This document shows positions 53,407 to 62,303 of a stretch of 64,000 nt of DNA, in pieces (the stretch's first letter is position 1; every line of letters starts with the position of its first letter). The notes under the pieces were generated by a model, which did not search any database, was not told the DNA's origin, and saw only the letters and a program-made list of their open reading frames with translations. The stretch covers positions 2,852,001-2,916,000 of the forward strand of contig CAWJOU010000005.1 in the NCBI GenBank assembly GCA_963844575.1, given 5' to 3'. The position numbers and the translations under genes are program-made. The DNA is from DASZUK01 sp963844575 (GTDB taxonomy: Bacteria > Actinomycetota > Acidimicrobiia > Acidimicrobiales > RAAP-2).

Positions 53407-54042
53407 TTACTTGTTCGGCTGCGGCGTGACCCGGAGGTACGGCTTGATCGCCTTGAACCCCTTCGGGAACCGCGTCTTCGCGTCGTCGTCCGAGACGGCC
53501 GGCGCGATGATGACGTCCTCGCCGTCCGTCCAGTTGACCGGCGTCGCCACCGAGTAGTCCGCGGTCAGCTGCAGCGAGTCGAGGACGCGGATGATCTCGT
53601 CGACGTTCCGGCCGGTCGACGCCGGGTACGTCAGCGTCAGTTTGACCTTCTTGTCCGGCGCGATGATGAACACCGACCGCACCGTCAGCGTGTCGTTCGC
53701 GTTCGGGTGGATCATGTCGTAGAGGTCCGCCACCTGCCGGTCCTCGTCGCCGATGAGCGGGAACGACAGCGCCGAGCCCTGCGTCTCCTCGATGTCGCCG
53801 GCCCAACCCTTGTGGGAGGACACCGAGTCGACCGACAGGCCGATCAACTTGGTGTTCCGCTTGTCGAACTCCGGCTTCGCCTTCGAGAACGCGCCCAGCT
53901 CGGTCGTGCAGACCGGCGTGAAGTCCTTCGGGTGCGAGAAGAGGATCCCCCAGCTGTCGCCGAGCCACTCGTGGAAGTTGATCGTCCCCTCCGTCGTGTC
54001 CGCGGTGAAATCGGGAGCGGTATCGCCCAATCGAACTGCCAT
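53407..54042 (-). CDS. 1-Cys peroxiredoxin (Prx6 type)
   Basis: 211 residues. Peroxidatic Cys45 in FSHPKDFTPVCTTELG; it is the only Cys, so the enzyme has no resolving Cys. The typical Prx6 C-terminal part (DSLQLTADYSVATPVNWTDG, then IAPAVSDDDAK) is present. Reduces peroxides using an external thiol. AGGAGA is 8 bases before ATG. Stands alone between the terminator and the divergent hydratase gene. Confidence 0.93.
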   Translation of the reverse strand: MAVRLGDTAPDFTADTTEGTINFHEWLGDSWGILFSHPKDFTPVCTTELGAFSKAKPEFDKRNTKLIGLSVDSVSSHKGWAGDIEETQGSALSFPLIGDEDRQVADLYDMIHPNANDTLTVRSVFIIAPDKKVKLTLTYPASTGRNVDEIIRVLDSLQLTADYSVATPVNWTDGEDVIIAPAVSDDDAKTRFPKGFKAIKPYLRVTPQPNK

Positions 54043-54242
54043 GGAGCTTTCTCCTATGTGCCGGGGCAGGGCGTCATTTCGTTGCGTCGAGAACGCCCCG
54101 TGAGGACGTCGCCGTGCCGGATGTCGTGGTGTCGTCACCCACGATAACGGAACCGAATTCAATTGTCGACCGGTCCGGTCAAGATTCTGTAATCCGGCCG
54201 GGGGTCGCCGGCCCTCCGGACCGGTCGCGCGAGAATCGACAG

Positions 54243-55076
54243 GTGGGAGATGGCGAGCATCTCCGCCAATTCGGCGGCCAGCAGGACAGTTCCGACCGCG
54301 ACCTCGTTCGCGTCGACGACCGCGACCTCGTTCGCGTCGTCACGATCGACCGCCCGGCCGTCCGCAACGCCCTCGACGCCGCGACCGCCGACCGCCTCCG
54401 CGACGCCTTCGTGCAGTTCGACGCCGACGACGACGTCGCCGTCGCCGTCCTGACCGGTGCCGGCCGGCACTTCTGTGCCGGCGCCGACCTGAACGCCCTC
54501 GCCGCCGGTGACCGACGGCCCGTCCCCGACGACGGCCCCGGCCCGATGGGCCCGACCCGGCTGACGCTGTCCAAGCCCGTGATCGCCGCCGTCGAGGGCT
54601 ACGCCGTCGCCGGCGGCCTCGAGCTCGCCCTCTGGTGCGATCTTCGCGTCGCCGCCGACGACGCCGTCTTCGGTGTCTTCTGCCGCCGGTTCGGCGTCCC
54701 GCTCTGCGACCTCGGGACCGTCCGCCTGCCCCGCTTGATCGGCCACTCCCGAGCGATCGACCTCATCCTGACCGGCCGCGCCGTCGATGGCCCCGAAGCC
54801 CTCGCCATCGGGCTCGCCAACCGGCTCGTCGCCCCCGGCGACGCCCTCGCCGCCGCCGTCGACCTCGCCCACGAGCTCGCCGCCTTCCCTCAGACCTGCC
54901 TGCGCAGCGACCGGGCCGCCGCCATCGAGCAGTGGGGGCTCACCGAGGCCGACGCGGCCGTCCTCGAAGCTCGCCGCGGCCGTCACGTCATCGCCTCCGG
55001 CGAGTCGCTCGCCGGCGCCACCCGGTTCGCCGCCGGGGCCGGCCGGGGCGGGGCCGATGTCGAGGTCGGGCCATGA
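54243..55076 (+). CDS. Enoyl-CoA hydratase/isomerase family (crotonase)
   Basis: About 277 residues. Crotonase core: VTIDRPAVRNALDAATADRL, oxyanion loop HFCAGADLNALA, VIAAVEGYAVAGGLELALWCD (second oxyanion Gly), FGVPLCDLGTVRLPRLIG. The position normally holding the second catalytic Glu reads Cys-Asp-Leu, so hydratase activity is uncertain; thioesterase- or isomerase-type activity is possible. GTG 54243 is the only plausible start. A 24-bp in-frame tandem duplication near the N-terminus gives two DRDLVRV copies. Overlaps the HAD gene (ATGA). Confidence 0.85.
   Translation: MGDGEHLRQFGGQQDSSDRDLVRVDDRDLVRVVTIDRPAVRNALDAATADRLRDAFVQFDADDDVAVAVLTGAGRHFCAGADLNALAAGDRRPVPDDGPGPMGPTRLTLSKPVIAAVEGYAVAGGLELALWCDLRVAADDAVFGVFCRRFGVPLCDLGTVRLPRLIGHSRAIDLILTGRAVDGPEALAIGLANRLVAPGDALAAAVDLAHELAAFPQTCLRSDRAAAIEQWGLTEADAAVLEARRGRHVIASGESLAGATRFAAGAGRGGADVEVGP
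54294..54341. repeat. 24-bp tandem duplication inside crotonase gene
   Basis: Units 54294-54317 and 54318-54341 differ at one base. Each starts GACCGCGACCTCGTT and keeps the frame (DRDLVRVD/DRDLVRVV). Confidence 0.85.
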
Positions 55077-55777
55077 GCGCCGTGCCGAGCGCCCGGCCGA
55101 CCGTTGCCGCCTTCGATTTCGACGGCACGCTCACCCGCGGCGGCAGCGTCCTGCCGTTCCTCGTCGCCGCCCGCGGCGTCGCGCCGACCGCGCTGGCCGT
55201 CCTGCGGTGCCTGCCCAGCCTCGTCCGCGGCGCCCTGTTCAGCGGTGCCGCGGCCGACGACGCCAAGGAGGCGCTGTTCACCCAGCTCCTGTCCGGGCTC
55301 CCGGCCGCCGAAGTCGACCGCGTCGCCGCCGACTTCGCCGAGCACCACGTCCGGCGCCGCCTCCGCCCGGAGACCCGCAGCCGCCTCGACTGGCACCGCA
55401 AGCAAGGCCATCGCGTCGTCGTCGTCTCCGCCTCCCCCGACTGCTACGTCGGGCCGGCCGCCGACCTGCTCGGTGCCGACGCCGCCCTCGCCACCCGCCT
55501 CGCCGTCAGCGGCCACCTCGTCACCGGCCGCTACGACGGCAAGAACTGCCGCGGCGCCGAGAAGTACGCCCGCCTCGCCAGCTGGCTCCGCGCCGAGGGC
55601 CTCAACGGTGCCGGGCCGAACGCGCCGGTCCTCTGGGCCTACGGGAACAGCCGGGGCGACCTCCGCCTCCTCCAGGCTGCCGACCACGGCGTCGATGCCG
55701 GTCGGCTCGGCCGCTACGGCCGGCTCGGCCGCTACCCGCGGCTCGCCGCGGTCATCGCCGACGCCCCGCCGGCCTGA
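55073..55777 (+). CDS. HAD-superfamily (IB) phosphatase, SerB-like
   Basis: 234 residues. Motif I DFDGTLT (nucleophile Asp), motif II VVSASPD, a Lys in RGAEKYARL and motif IV YGNSRGDLRLL, the HAD-IB form 'GNSxxD'. Cap domain is helical between residues 30 and 90. Family members include phosphoserine and other small-phosphate phosphatases; many actinobacterial copies are fused or adjacent to acyltransferases. ATG overlaps the crotonase stop (ATGA). Substrate unknown. Confidence 0.88.
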   Translation: MSAVPSARPTVAAFDFDGTLTRGGSVLPFLVAARGVAPTALAVLRCLPSLVRGALFSGAAADDAKEALFTQLLSGLPAAEVDRVAADFAEHHVRRRLRPETRSRLDWHRKQGHRVVVVSASPDCYVGPAADLLGADAALATRLAVSGHLVTGRYDGKNCRGAEKYARLASWLRAEGLNGAGPNAPVLWAYGNSRGDLRLLQAADHGVDAGRLGRYGRLGRYPRLAAVIADAPPA

Positions 55778-55798
55778 CGATCGCCGGCCGGCCATCGA

Positions 55799-55843
55799 TC
55801 CTTCGCCGGCCGGTCCTTCGCCGGCCTGTCCTTCGCCGGCCGG
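55799..55843. repeat. 15-bp tandem repeat (x3) between convergent genes
   Basis: Three units TCCTTCGCCGGCC(G/T)G at 55799, 55814 and 55829, in the 72-bp gap between the HAD phosphatase and the SpoIID gene. Each unit contains GCCGGC and can fold as a small hairpin. Confidence 0.85.
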
Positions 55844-55849
55844 CGGCCG

Positions 55850-58030
55850 TCAGCTCGTCGTCGCGGCGATCCCGACGACTCGACCGGTGTAGTTGCTGAC
55901 CGCCGTCGTCAGGTCGCCGAGCTGCGGTGCGTCGCCGAACGCGGTCACCCGCCCGGCCGTCGTCGTCACCAGGTAGCCCCCGCCGCTCGGCGTCGCCGCC
56001 ATCCCGACGACCCCGTTCCCGCCGGCCGTGCCCGCCGCCGACCCGTGGAACGTCGCGTTCCCGAACGCGAAGATCCCGCCGTCCGCGGCCACCAGCCAGT
56101 ACCCGCCGCCGTCCGGCGTCGGGGCCATGCCGACCACCGGCTTCACCAGATGGAGGTTGCCGGTCGAGCCGAAGAACGTCGCGTCGCCGAACGCGAAGAT
56201 CCCGCCGTCCGCGGCCACCAGCCAGTACCCGCCGCCGTCCGGCGTCGCCGCCAGGCCGACGATCGGCTGGTTGAGCGGCCGACCACCCATCGAACCGTAG
56301 AAGTGCGCGTCGCCGAAGCTGAAGATGCCGCCGTCACTGGCGACCTCCCAGTAGCCGCCGCCGTCCGGCGTCGCCGCCATCCCGACCATCGGTTCGTTGA
56401 GCGGCTGACCGCCCATCGAGCCGTCGAAGTGCGCGTCGCCGAAGCTGAAGATGCCGCCGTCCGACGCGTCCTCCCAGTAGCCCCCGCCGTCCGGCGTCGC
56501 CGCCAGGCCGACGACCGGCTTGTTGAGCGGCTTGCCGCCCATCGAGCCGTCGAACGTCGCGCCCCCGAACGCGAAGACCCCGCCGTCCGCCGCCGACAGC
56601 CAGTACCCCTGGACGCCCCCGCTCGCCCCGAGGACGGCCGGCGGTCCCGACAGGTTCCCGAGCGTCGCCGGGCCGTAGTAGTGGGTGACGATCTGCTGGT
56701 ACGTCCAGTTCCCCTGCCCGTTGTCCTCGTTGATCGCATAGCCCAGCGCTCCCCACTGGCCCATGCCGATGCCGTGGCCCCAGCCGTGCCCGGTCACCGA
56801 CACTCCGGTCGCGGATGTCCCCGTGACGTGGAAGAAGTCCGACTTGAGGCCCAGGTCGTCGGCGAACTCCGGGCCGGTCACCCGCTTTGTGCCGGCCGAC
56901 CCGTACACCGTGATCCAATTGACCCGACCGAATGTCTGGCCCGGGGGCTTCCCCGGCCCTGTTGTCACCGCGCCCACATGGGTGAACGTCCCGATGCCCG
57001 ACCATGCACTCTGGATCGACGCGGCCGAGATCGTCGCTGTCCACGAGTGGTTCGGGTTTGTGGCGATCACGTCACCTGTGTCCGGCACCGGCGTGAACGG
57101 CGATGTCTGGCCCGGCCCCGACGTGTACCCGCCGGTCGACGCCGAGTACTCGGTCGTCGCGATCGACCCGTTCGGCATGAACATGACCTGGCCCGCCGTG
57201 TCCGACGCCGCGGCCACCGTCGTCGGCGTCTCGTACTTCGTCCCGCGGTACGTCTGGCACGACAGGTCGCACGTGTCCGCGTAGCCGCCGTACCCGCCCA
57301 GGTTGGCCAGCACGTACGACCGGACCGCCACCGCCTGGGACTCCAGCTCCTGGAACCCCCAGTCCTCGCCCTGCGGTCCCGCCCCGCCCAGGCTGCCCCA
57401 CGTCGACGGCGACTCCCCCGGGACCGTGTCCGCCACGTACTCCTCCAGCGGCAGCGTGTTCACCGTTCGCGCCGCGCCTGTCGAGTTGTACGTCGCCGTC
57501 AGCGTCCCCCGGTCGTTCGTGCTCTGTGTGCCGGCGACACACAGCGTGAGGAACTGGCTCGCCGTCACCGGGCTCGCCGTCGGGTTCTTCGCGCCCGTGC
57601 CCACCTGTACCGACCAAGGCGCCGCGCCGCCCGGTTCCGTCCCCGCACATGTCAGCGCCGTCTGGACGTTCCACGTTCCGGCCGCGGCCTTTTGGAACCG
57701 GACCGCCGGGGCGTTCGCCACGCCCGGCGCCGACACGCCGCCGGCCGACGAGACGATGACGTCGAGTGTGTTGTTCTCCGTCATCGCGATCCGCACTGTC
57801 GTCGTGTCGGTCGGGACCGTCGCCGGCCTCGCGGCCGATGCCTCCGCCGGGACCGATGCCGCCGACCCACCGGGCGTCGTCAGGGTCGTCGCCGCACTGG
57901 CCGGCACCGCACCGAGCCCGGCGCCGGCCGCCATCGCCACGACCGCGGCCGCTGCCGCTGCCGCGACCGCCAATGGGGCCGCCGCCACGGCGGCTCGCCG
58001 ACAACGGCCCGCGCTGCTGCTGTTACGCAA
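55850..58030 (-). CDS. SpoIID/LytB-domain secreted protein with GGYW repeats
   Basis: About 726 residues. Signal: RRAAVAAAPLAVAAAAAAAVV to ASA. Residues about 90-450: SpoIID/LytB domain (LPLEEYVADTVPGESPSTWG, LESQAVAVRSYVLANLG, FSAS/YSASTGGYTSG, and the C-terminal GHGWGHGIGMGQWGALGYA), a fold linked to peptidoglycan strand cleavage in sporulation; here it is fused to seven GGYW-type propeller repeats (about 490-726; GGYWEVASDGGIFSFGDAHF). No ATG near the signal: TTG 58030 chosen. Divergent from the glycosyltransferase. Likely a secreted cell-wall enzyme or organiser; exact activity not proven. Confidence 0.85.
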   Translation of the reverse strand: MRNSSSAGRCRRAAVAAAPLAVAAAAAAAVVAMAAGAGLGAVPASAATTLTTPGGSAASVPAEASAARPATVPTDTTTVRIAMTENNTLDVIVSSAGGVSAPGVANAPAVRFQKAAAGTWNVQTALTCAGTEPGGAAPWSVQVGTGAKNPTASPVTASQFLTLCVAGTQSTNDRGTLTATYNSTGAARTVNTLPLEEYVADTVPGESPSTWGSLGGAGPQGEDWGFQELESQAVAVRSYVLANLGGYGGYADTCDLSCQTYRGTKYETPTTVAAASDTAGQVMFMPNGSIATTEYSASTGGYTSGPGQTSPFTPVPDTGDVIATNPNHSWTATISAASIQSAWSGIGTFTHVGAVTTGPGKPPGQTFGRVNWITVYGSAGTKRVTGPEFADDLGLKSDFFHVTGTSATGVSVTGHGWGHGIGMGQWGALGYAINEDNGQGNWTYQQIVTHYYGPATLGNLSGPPAVLGASGGVQGYWLSAADGGVFAFGGATFDGSMGGKPLNKPVVGLAATPDGGGYWEDASDGGIFSFGDAHFDGSMGGQPLNEPMVGMAATPDGGGYWEVASDGGIFSFGDAHFYGSMGGRPLNQPIVGLAATPDGGGYWLVAADGGIFAFGDATFFGSTGNLHLVKPVVGMAPTPDGGGYWLVAADGGIFAFGNATFHGSAAGTAGGNGVVGMAATPSGGGYLVTTTAGRVTAFGDAPQLGDLTTAVSNYTGRVVGIAATTS

Positions 58031-58160
58031 GTGGCTGATGGGTCCACAGCCTATCGACCGCCGTCCGCCGATCGGTGCCACCGCGCCGACGTGGCAGCGC
58101 GGCGCGTGGGCCCCCGGAGGGAGCCTCGCCCGCCGCGACCACCCCGGTACACTGCCCGCC

Positions 58161-59237
58161 GTGCGAGTCGACCAGGTCATCCCCTCCCTGGCCAGCCGGG
58201 ACGCCATCGGCGTCCATACCCTCACGCTGACCAACGCCCTCCGCGCCGTCGGGATCGACTCCGACATCTTCTACGGCAACGCCACGCCCGACGTCGCCGA
58301 GCTCGGGCGCCCCGTCGTCGAGCTCGGCCGCGCCACCCGTGACCGATGGCTCCTCTACCAGTCCTCGATCGGCAGCCCCGTCTTCGACATCCTCGCCGCC
58401 CGGACTGAGCCGAAGCTCGTCAACTACCACAACATCACCCCCGCTCCCCTGCTCGCCCCCTGGGAGCCGAACGTCGGCTACGAGGTCGCCCTCGGCCGCA
58501 CCCAGCTCGCCCGGCTCGCCGCCGAGAGCCGGCTCGCCGTCGCCGACTCCACGTTCAACGAGACCGAGCTGCGCGATGCCGGGTACACGAACACCGCAGT
58601 CGTCCCCCTGCTGATCGACATGACCGCCACCGGCGCCGACCCCGATCCCGAGCTCGCCGGCCAGCTGGCCGCGGCCAAGGAGCGCGGCGGTGCCGACCTC
58701 CTCTTCGTCGGCAAGATCTCCCCGCACAAGGCGCCGCACGACCTCGTCAAGATGCTCGCCGTCTACCGGCGCCTCTACGACCCCTCCGCCCGCCTCTGGC
58801 TCGTCGGGTCGCCGCTCGGCGACAAGTACGGTCCCGCGCTCGCCGGCTTCGTCCACGACCTCGGCCTCGACGACGCCGTCACCGTCGCCGGCTCCGTCAC
58901 CGCCGCCGACCTCGAGGCCTACTACCAGGCTGCCGACGCCTTCGTCTGCGCCTCCGACCACGAGGGCTTCTGCGTCCCGCTCGTCGAGGCCATGGGCCAC
59001 CGCGTGCCCGTCGTCGCCAACGGTGTCGCCGCCATCCCCGAGACCGTCGGCCGCGCCGGCATCGTCCTGCCCGACAAGAACCCCCTGCGGTTCGCCGCCG
59101 CCGTCCACCGCGTCGTCACCGACGACGAGCTCCGCGGCTGGATCGCCGCCGCCGCGGCCGACCGCGTCGCCGCGTTCTCCGTCACCCGGTCGACGGACCG
59201 GTTCGTCGAGCTCGTCCGCGACGCCGTCGGCGCCTGA
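58161..59237 (+). CDS. GT4-like glycosyltransferase
   Basis: 358 residues. C-terminal Rossmann with LLFVGKISPHKAPHDLVKML, AVTVAGSVTAADLEAYYQAA and the EX7E-type motif SDHEGFCVPLVEAMGHRVPVVA. The N-terminal domain (YHNITPAPLLAPWEPNVGYE) resembles that of the second glycosyltransferase at the window end. GTG 58161. Nucleotide-sugar donor and acceptor unknown; cell-envelope polysaccharide is likely. Confidence 0.88.
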   Translation: MRVDQVIPSLASRDAIGVHTLTLTNALRAVGIDSDIFYGNATPDVAELGRPVVELGRATRDRWLLYQSSIGSPVFDILAARTEPKLVNYHNITPAPLLAPWEPNVGYEVALGRTQLARLAAESRLAVADSTFNETELRDAGYTNTAVVPLLIDMTATGADPDPELAGQLAAAKERGGADLLFVGKISPHKAPHDLVKMLAVYRRLYDPSARLWLVGSPLGDKYGPALAGFVHDLGLDDAVTVAGSVTAADLEAYYQAADAFVCASDHEGFCVPLVEAMGHRVPVVANGVAAIPETVGRAGIVLPDKNPLRFAAAVHRVVTDDELRGWIAAAAADRVAAFSVTRSTDRFVELVRDAVGA

Positions 59238-59372
59238 CCGTCTGGCCGTCGCGGTCGGCGTCTGGCCGTCGTCGTGGCTGGCGGCTGGCCGCGGCGGGTC
59301 GGTGTCCGGCCGTCGCGACTGGCGCCTGGCCGTCTGGCCGCGGCGGTTTCCGATTCGACTCGCCTTCGAGTC

Positions 59373-59450
59373 GCCGGGCTGTCGGTAGCCGGGCTGTCGG
59401 TAGCCGGGTGCTGGGGCTCTCGGTAGCCGGGGTGCCGGGGGCTCTCGGTA
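59373..59450. repeat. Imperfect tandem repeats in a gene-free gap
   Basis: Four units starting GCCGGG and ending TCGGTA: 59373-59387, 59388-59402 (identical 15-mers), 59403-59425 and 59426-59450. The 341-bp gap (59238-59578) has no gene; its last 60 bp are unusually AT-rich (ATTTTTCATTAG, TTGTTGTTACACC) and could be the promoter of the DUF222 gene. Confidence 0.8.
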
Positions 59451-59578
59451 GCCGCGGCTACCAATTCCGAAGACAGGACTCCCGCCCGAATCGCCACCAG
59501 CACGGCATCTGATTACATGATTTTTCATTAGTTACCATTTCATCAGTTGTTGTTACACCCACCTGTGATAATCGATGC

Positions 59579-60139
59579 GTGCTCACCGCTGGGAGAGTCC
59601 GTCAAGCGGCTGCCATGATCCGGGCGGCGCTCACCGACCTCGCACCTGATGCCCTCTCCGGCTCCGAGGCCGCCGCGCTCGCGGCCGCCTGCGCTGACGC
59701 CGAGCGCTTGCTCGCCGCGACCAAGGCCCGACTGAGCCTGCGAGTCGCCGAGACCGACACTCACCGTGAGCGGGGTACCGGACGGTCGCCGATTGGCTGG
59801 CCGCCATCTCCCGAACGCCAGTCCACTAGACCAAGGATCTCCTCCAAACCGCCGAGCAGGTCGCATCGAACCCACAGCTCGATGCCGCATGGACCCGCGG
59901 CGACCTCTCCGTCGCCCAGGCCAAGCTGATCGGGAGCACTGCCAAGCTCGACCGGACGGCCACCGGCGCCCTCCTCGACACCGCCGCTGGCGGGTCGTAC
60001 GCCGACGTCCGGGCCGCCGCGGAGAACGTGAAGCGACGGGTCCGCGGCGAGGATGGCGAGCAGGCCCGCGAGGCCAGGGCACACGCCGGCCGGTTCTGCC
60101 GTGTCTGGGAGCCCGATGGTGGTGGGACCCGTCTAGAAG
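59579..60139 (+). pseudogene. DUF222-HNH gene, 5' part (frameshift, stop and IS insertion)
   Basis: GTG 59579 opens a DUF222 N-terminal helical domain (AAMIRAALTDLAPDALSGSE, RLSLRVAETDTHRERG). At about 59775 a base is missing: HRERG should continue YRTVADWLAAISRTPVH. In that second frame a TAG stop follows at 59827-59829, then the domain continues well (TKDLLQTAEQVASNPQLDAA ... VWEPDGGGTRLEA). The frame is then cut by the IS at 60140. Members of this family are widespread HNH endonuclease-like proteins of actinobacteria, often in many copies. Clearly inactive. Confidence 0.85.
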
Positions 60140-61609
60140 CAATACCCATAAATTAGGGTGAGGCACCCAGGACCCGCACCGCATCGGCGGCGTGCACGGT
60201 CGGCTGGGGCCAGGTGCGGTGCTCGGGCCGCTTGAGGCCGTAGTTCGACATCTTCTTCCTCACCACGCGCGCCGCTGCCCGCAGCCGCCGGTCGCGCACG
60301 AGCTCTCGACAGATCTCGGTGAGCGTCATCGGCAGCGCTGCGGTGAGCGCTCCGCTTGCGGTTCCCAGTCCAGCGCGTGCGCTGCGACGTGCCGCGTGGA
60401 GCGTGCGGGTGAAGCTGATCCGGTCCGGGTCCACGCCGGCATCGGTGGCGGCGTTCGCCATCAGCGCTCGGATGGCGTAGTGGGTGCACAGGTAGCCCCA
60501 CGCCTCTTGGCGCACACCGTCGGGCGTCTTCGACCTGAGTACGACCGCCGAGCCCCGCTGATGGCTCTTCAGCTCGTCGAACACGCTCTCGATCTCCCAC
60601 CGCTCGGCATAGCGGGCGGCGAGCTCGGCCGCCGGAGCCTCGGCCGGGTCGAGGACCGTCGTCACCAGCCGGTAGGTGATCCCCGTGGCGCTCGGGCGTC
60701 CCGGGTCGGCGATCTGGTACTCGATCACCCGGACCGGGGTCACGTGCGCCCGGTCCCGCCGGTCCGTCGCCTCGACCAGCTCGGAGCGGAACGAGCCGTC
60801 AGCGAATCGCTCAAGCACGGGCAGCGTGGCGTTCTTCTTCGCTCGCCAGCACAGGTCGGCGCCGCTTGCCGCAAAGGCCGAGAACAGCTCATAGCTCCCG
60901 CCGAAGCCCCGGTCGGCGAGGACGAGCATGCCCTCGGCGCACGAGCTCGCCAGCTGGCGGGCGAGGGTGTTCTCCCCGGTTCCATAGGGAGCCATCGCCG
61001 CCGCGAACATGGCGTGCGTGGCGCACTCGGCGAGGGCGACGAGCCGGAGCTTGGGGAACGCCGCGCCCTCGCCGCGCCCCGAGCCCGGCCGGCCGAAGGC
61101 GTCGGCGTTCTCTGGGCTGTCGGGCACGTCGAGGGTCGTGCCGTCCATCGCCACCAGGCGACGACCGGCCAGGAACGCCCCTGGGGTCTCCTCGGTGGCG
61201 AGGGGCACACAGGCCCGCCCGAACAGCTCGGCGAGGGGCTTCGGGCCGAGCCGAGCCCGGGCCTGGGTGATCGCCGGCTGGGAGGGAACGGTCCAACGCG
61301 TCTTCCAGCCGCTCTCCCACGAAAGACCCTCGACCAGGCTGCGCATCACCTCCTCGTAGCCCGAGTGGCTGAACAGCGCGAGACCGAGCACGTAGTAGAC
61401 GACGAGGCGCGCCGGGAGCAGGCGGCTCCGTCGTTCGGCCTTGCCCGTCGCCTCGATCGCCGCGTCGATGAGCGCCGGTGGGAACGTCCTCGTGAGCACG
61501 CCGAGCGCGACATGGTCCGAGAGGCGCTGGTCATCGGTCGGCTTGACCCATCCGGCCCGAGGCATCCCGACCAGGATACCACGGGTGTAACTCTAACTTA
61601 TGGGTATTG
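60140..61609 (-). mobile_element. IS4-family insertion sequence, 1,470 bp, intact
   Basis: Bounded by imperfect terminal inverted repeats: left starts CAATACCCATAAATTAGGGT, right (complement) starts CAATACCCATAAGTTAGAGT, matching at 18 of 20 positions. Flanked by a 10-bp direct duplication CGTCTAGAAG (60130-60139 and 61610-61619). One transposase gene fills the element. All parts are intact, so the insertion is recent and potentially active. Confidence 0.95.
60153..61565 (-). CDS. IS4-family transposase (DDE)
   Basis: 470 residues. N-terminal IS4 domain (LGVLTRTFPPALIDAAIEAT, LVVYYVLGLALFSHSGYEEV), then DDE: Asp in LVAMDGTTLDVPD, Asp in VLADRGFGG and the YREK signature (Y-x2-R-x3-E-x6-K) in YAERWEIESVFDELKSH, which includes the catalytic Glu. 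C-terminus PLTLTEIC...KKMSNYGLKRPEHRTW is typical. Intact ORF from ATG (complement 61563-61565), 44 bp from the right end. Cuts and reinserts the element. Confidence 0.95.
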   Translation of the reverse strand: MPRAGWVKPTDDQRLSDHVALGVLTRTFPPALIDAAIEATGKAERRSRLLPARLVVYYVLGLALFSHSGYEEVMRSLVEGLSWESGWKTRWTVPSQPAITQARARLGPKPLAELFGRACVPLATEETPGAFLAGRRLVAMDGTTLDVPDSPENADAFGRPGSGRGEGAAFPKLRLVALAECATHAMFAAAMAPYGTGENTLARQLASSCAEGMLVLADRGFGGSYELFSAFAASGADLCWRAKKNATLPVLERFADGSFRSELVEATDRRDRAHVTPVRVIEYQIADPGRPSATGITYRLVTTVLDPAEAPAAELAARYAERWEIESVFDELKSHQRGSAVVLRSKTPDGVRQEAWGYLCTHYAIRALMANAATDAGVDPDRISFTRTLHAARRSARAGLGTASGALTAALPMTLTEICRELVRDRRLRAAARVVRKKMSNYGLKRPEHRTWPQPTVHAADAVRVLGASP

Positions 61610-62251
61610 CGTCTAGAAGCGTGGTTGAGCAAACGGGACGGCGGCCGCCTGCTGGCCCGACTCGAGGCCGAGACCGAGATCGTCGTCCGGGAGGCCCGGG
61701 CGGCCGGCCTCCGAGAACCCCACGACCGCTACCGCGCCGACGCGCTCGTCCGACTGCTCGGCCGGTCCGGCAGCGACTCGGCCGGCAACGGCGGGCCCGA
61801 CGCCCACGTCCTCGTCCGAGTCGATGCCGCCGCCCTACGCCGCGGCGCCGTCGACGGTGACGAGGTCTGTGAGATCCAAGGCGTCGGACCCGTGCCAGTC
61901 TCCACCGCCCGGGATCTGCTCGGCGACTGTCTCCTGAGCATCCTCGTCATCGACGGCATCGACGTTCAGACGGTCACGAGCCGACGGCGCACCATCCCCG
62001 CAGGCCTTCGGACCGCCCTCGTCGAGCGGGACCCGATCTGCGTCGTCCCCGGCTGCACGGTTGCCCGCGGCCTGGAGATCGACCACTGGCGCGTCGACTT
62101 CGCCGACGGTGGCCCAACCGAGTTGGCCAACCTCGCCCGCGTCTGCGCGGCCCACCACCGACTGAAGACCGCCACTGGCTGGCGGCTGACCGGTGGTCCG
62201 GGCCGGTGGGGCTGGAAACCGCCAAAACGACGAGCTCGAGCTCCGGCGTAG
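61610..62251 (+). pseudogene. DUF222-HNH gene, 3' part with HNH domain
   Basis: Direct continuation of the left part: at the duplicated CGTCTAGAAG the frame RLEA continues AWLSKRDGGRLLARLEAETE, so the pre-insertion join is exact. Ends with the HNH nuclease motif: CVVPGCTVARGLEIDHWRVD (Cys pair and IDHW), NLARVCAAHHRLKT. The last residues are Arg-rich (PPKRRARAPA). Lacks a start of its own. Confidence 0.88.
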
Positions 62252-62303
62252 GACTCGGTCGGCGATCTTTGCGTCGAGCCGCGTCAGCCGCGGACGAGCG
62301 GCG

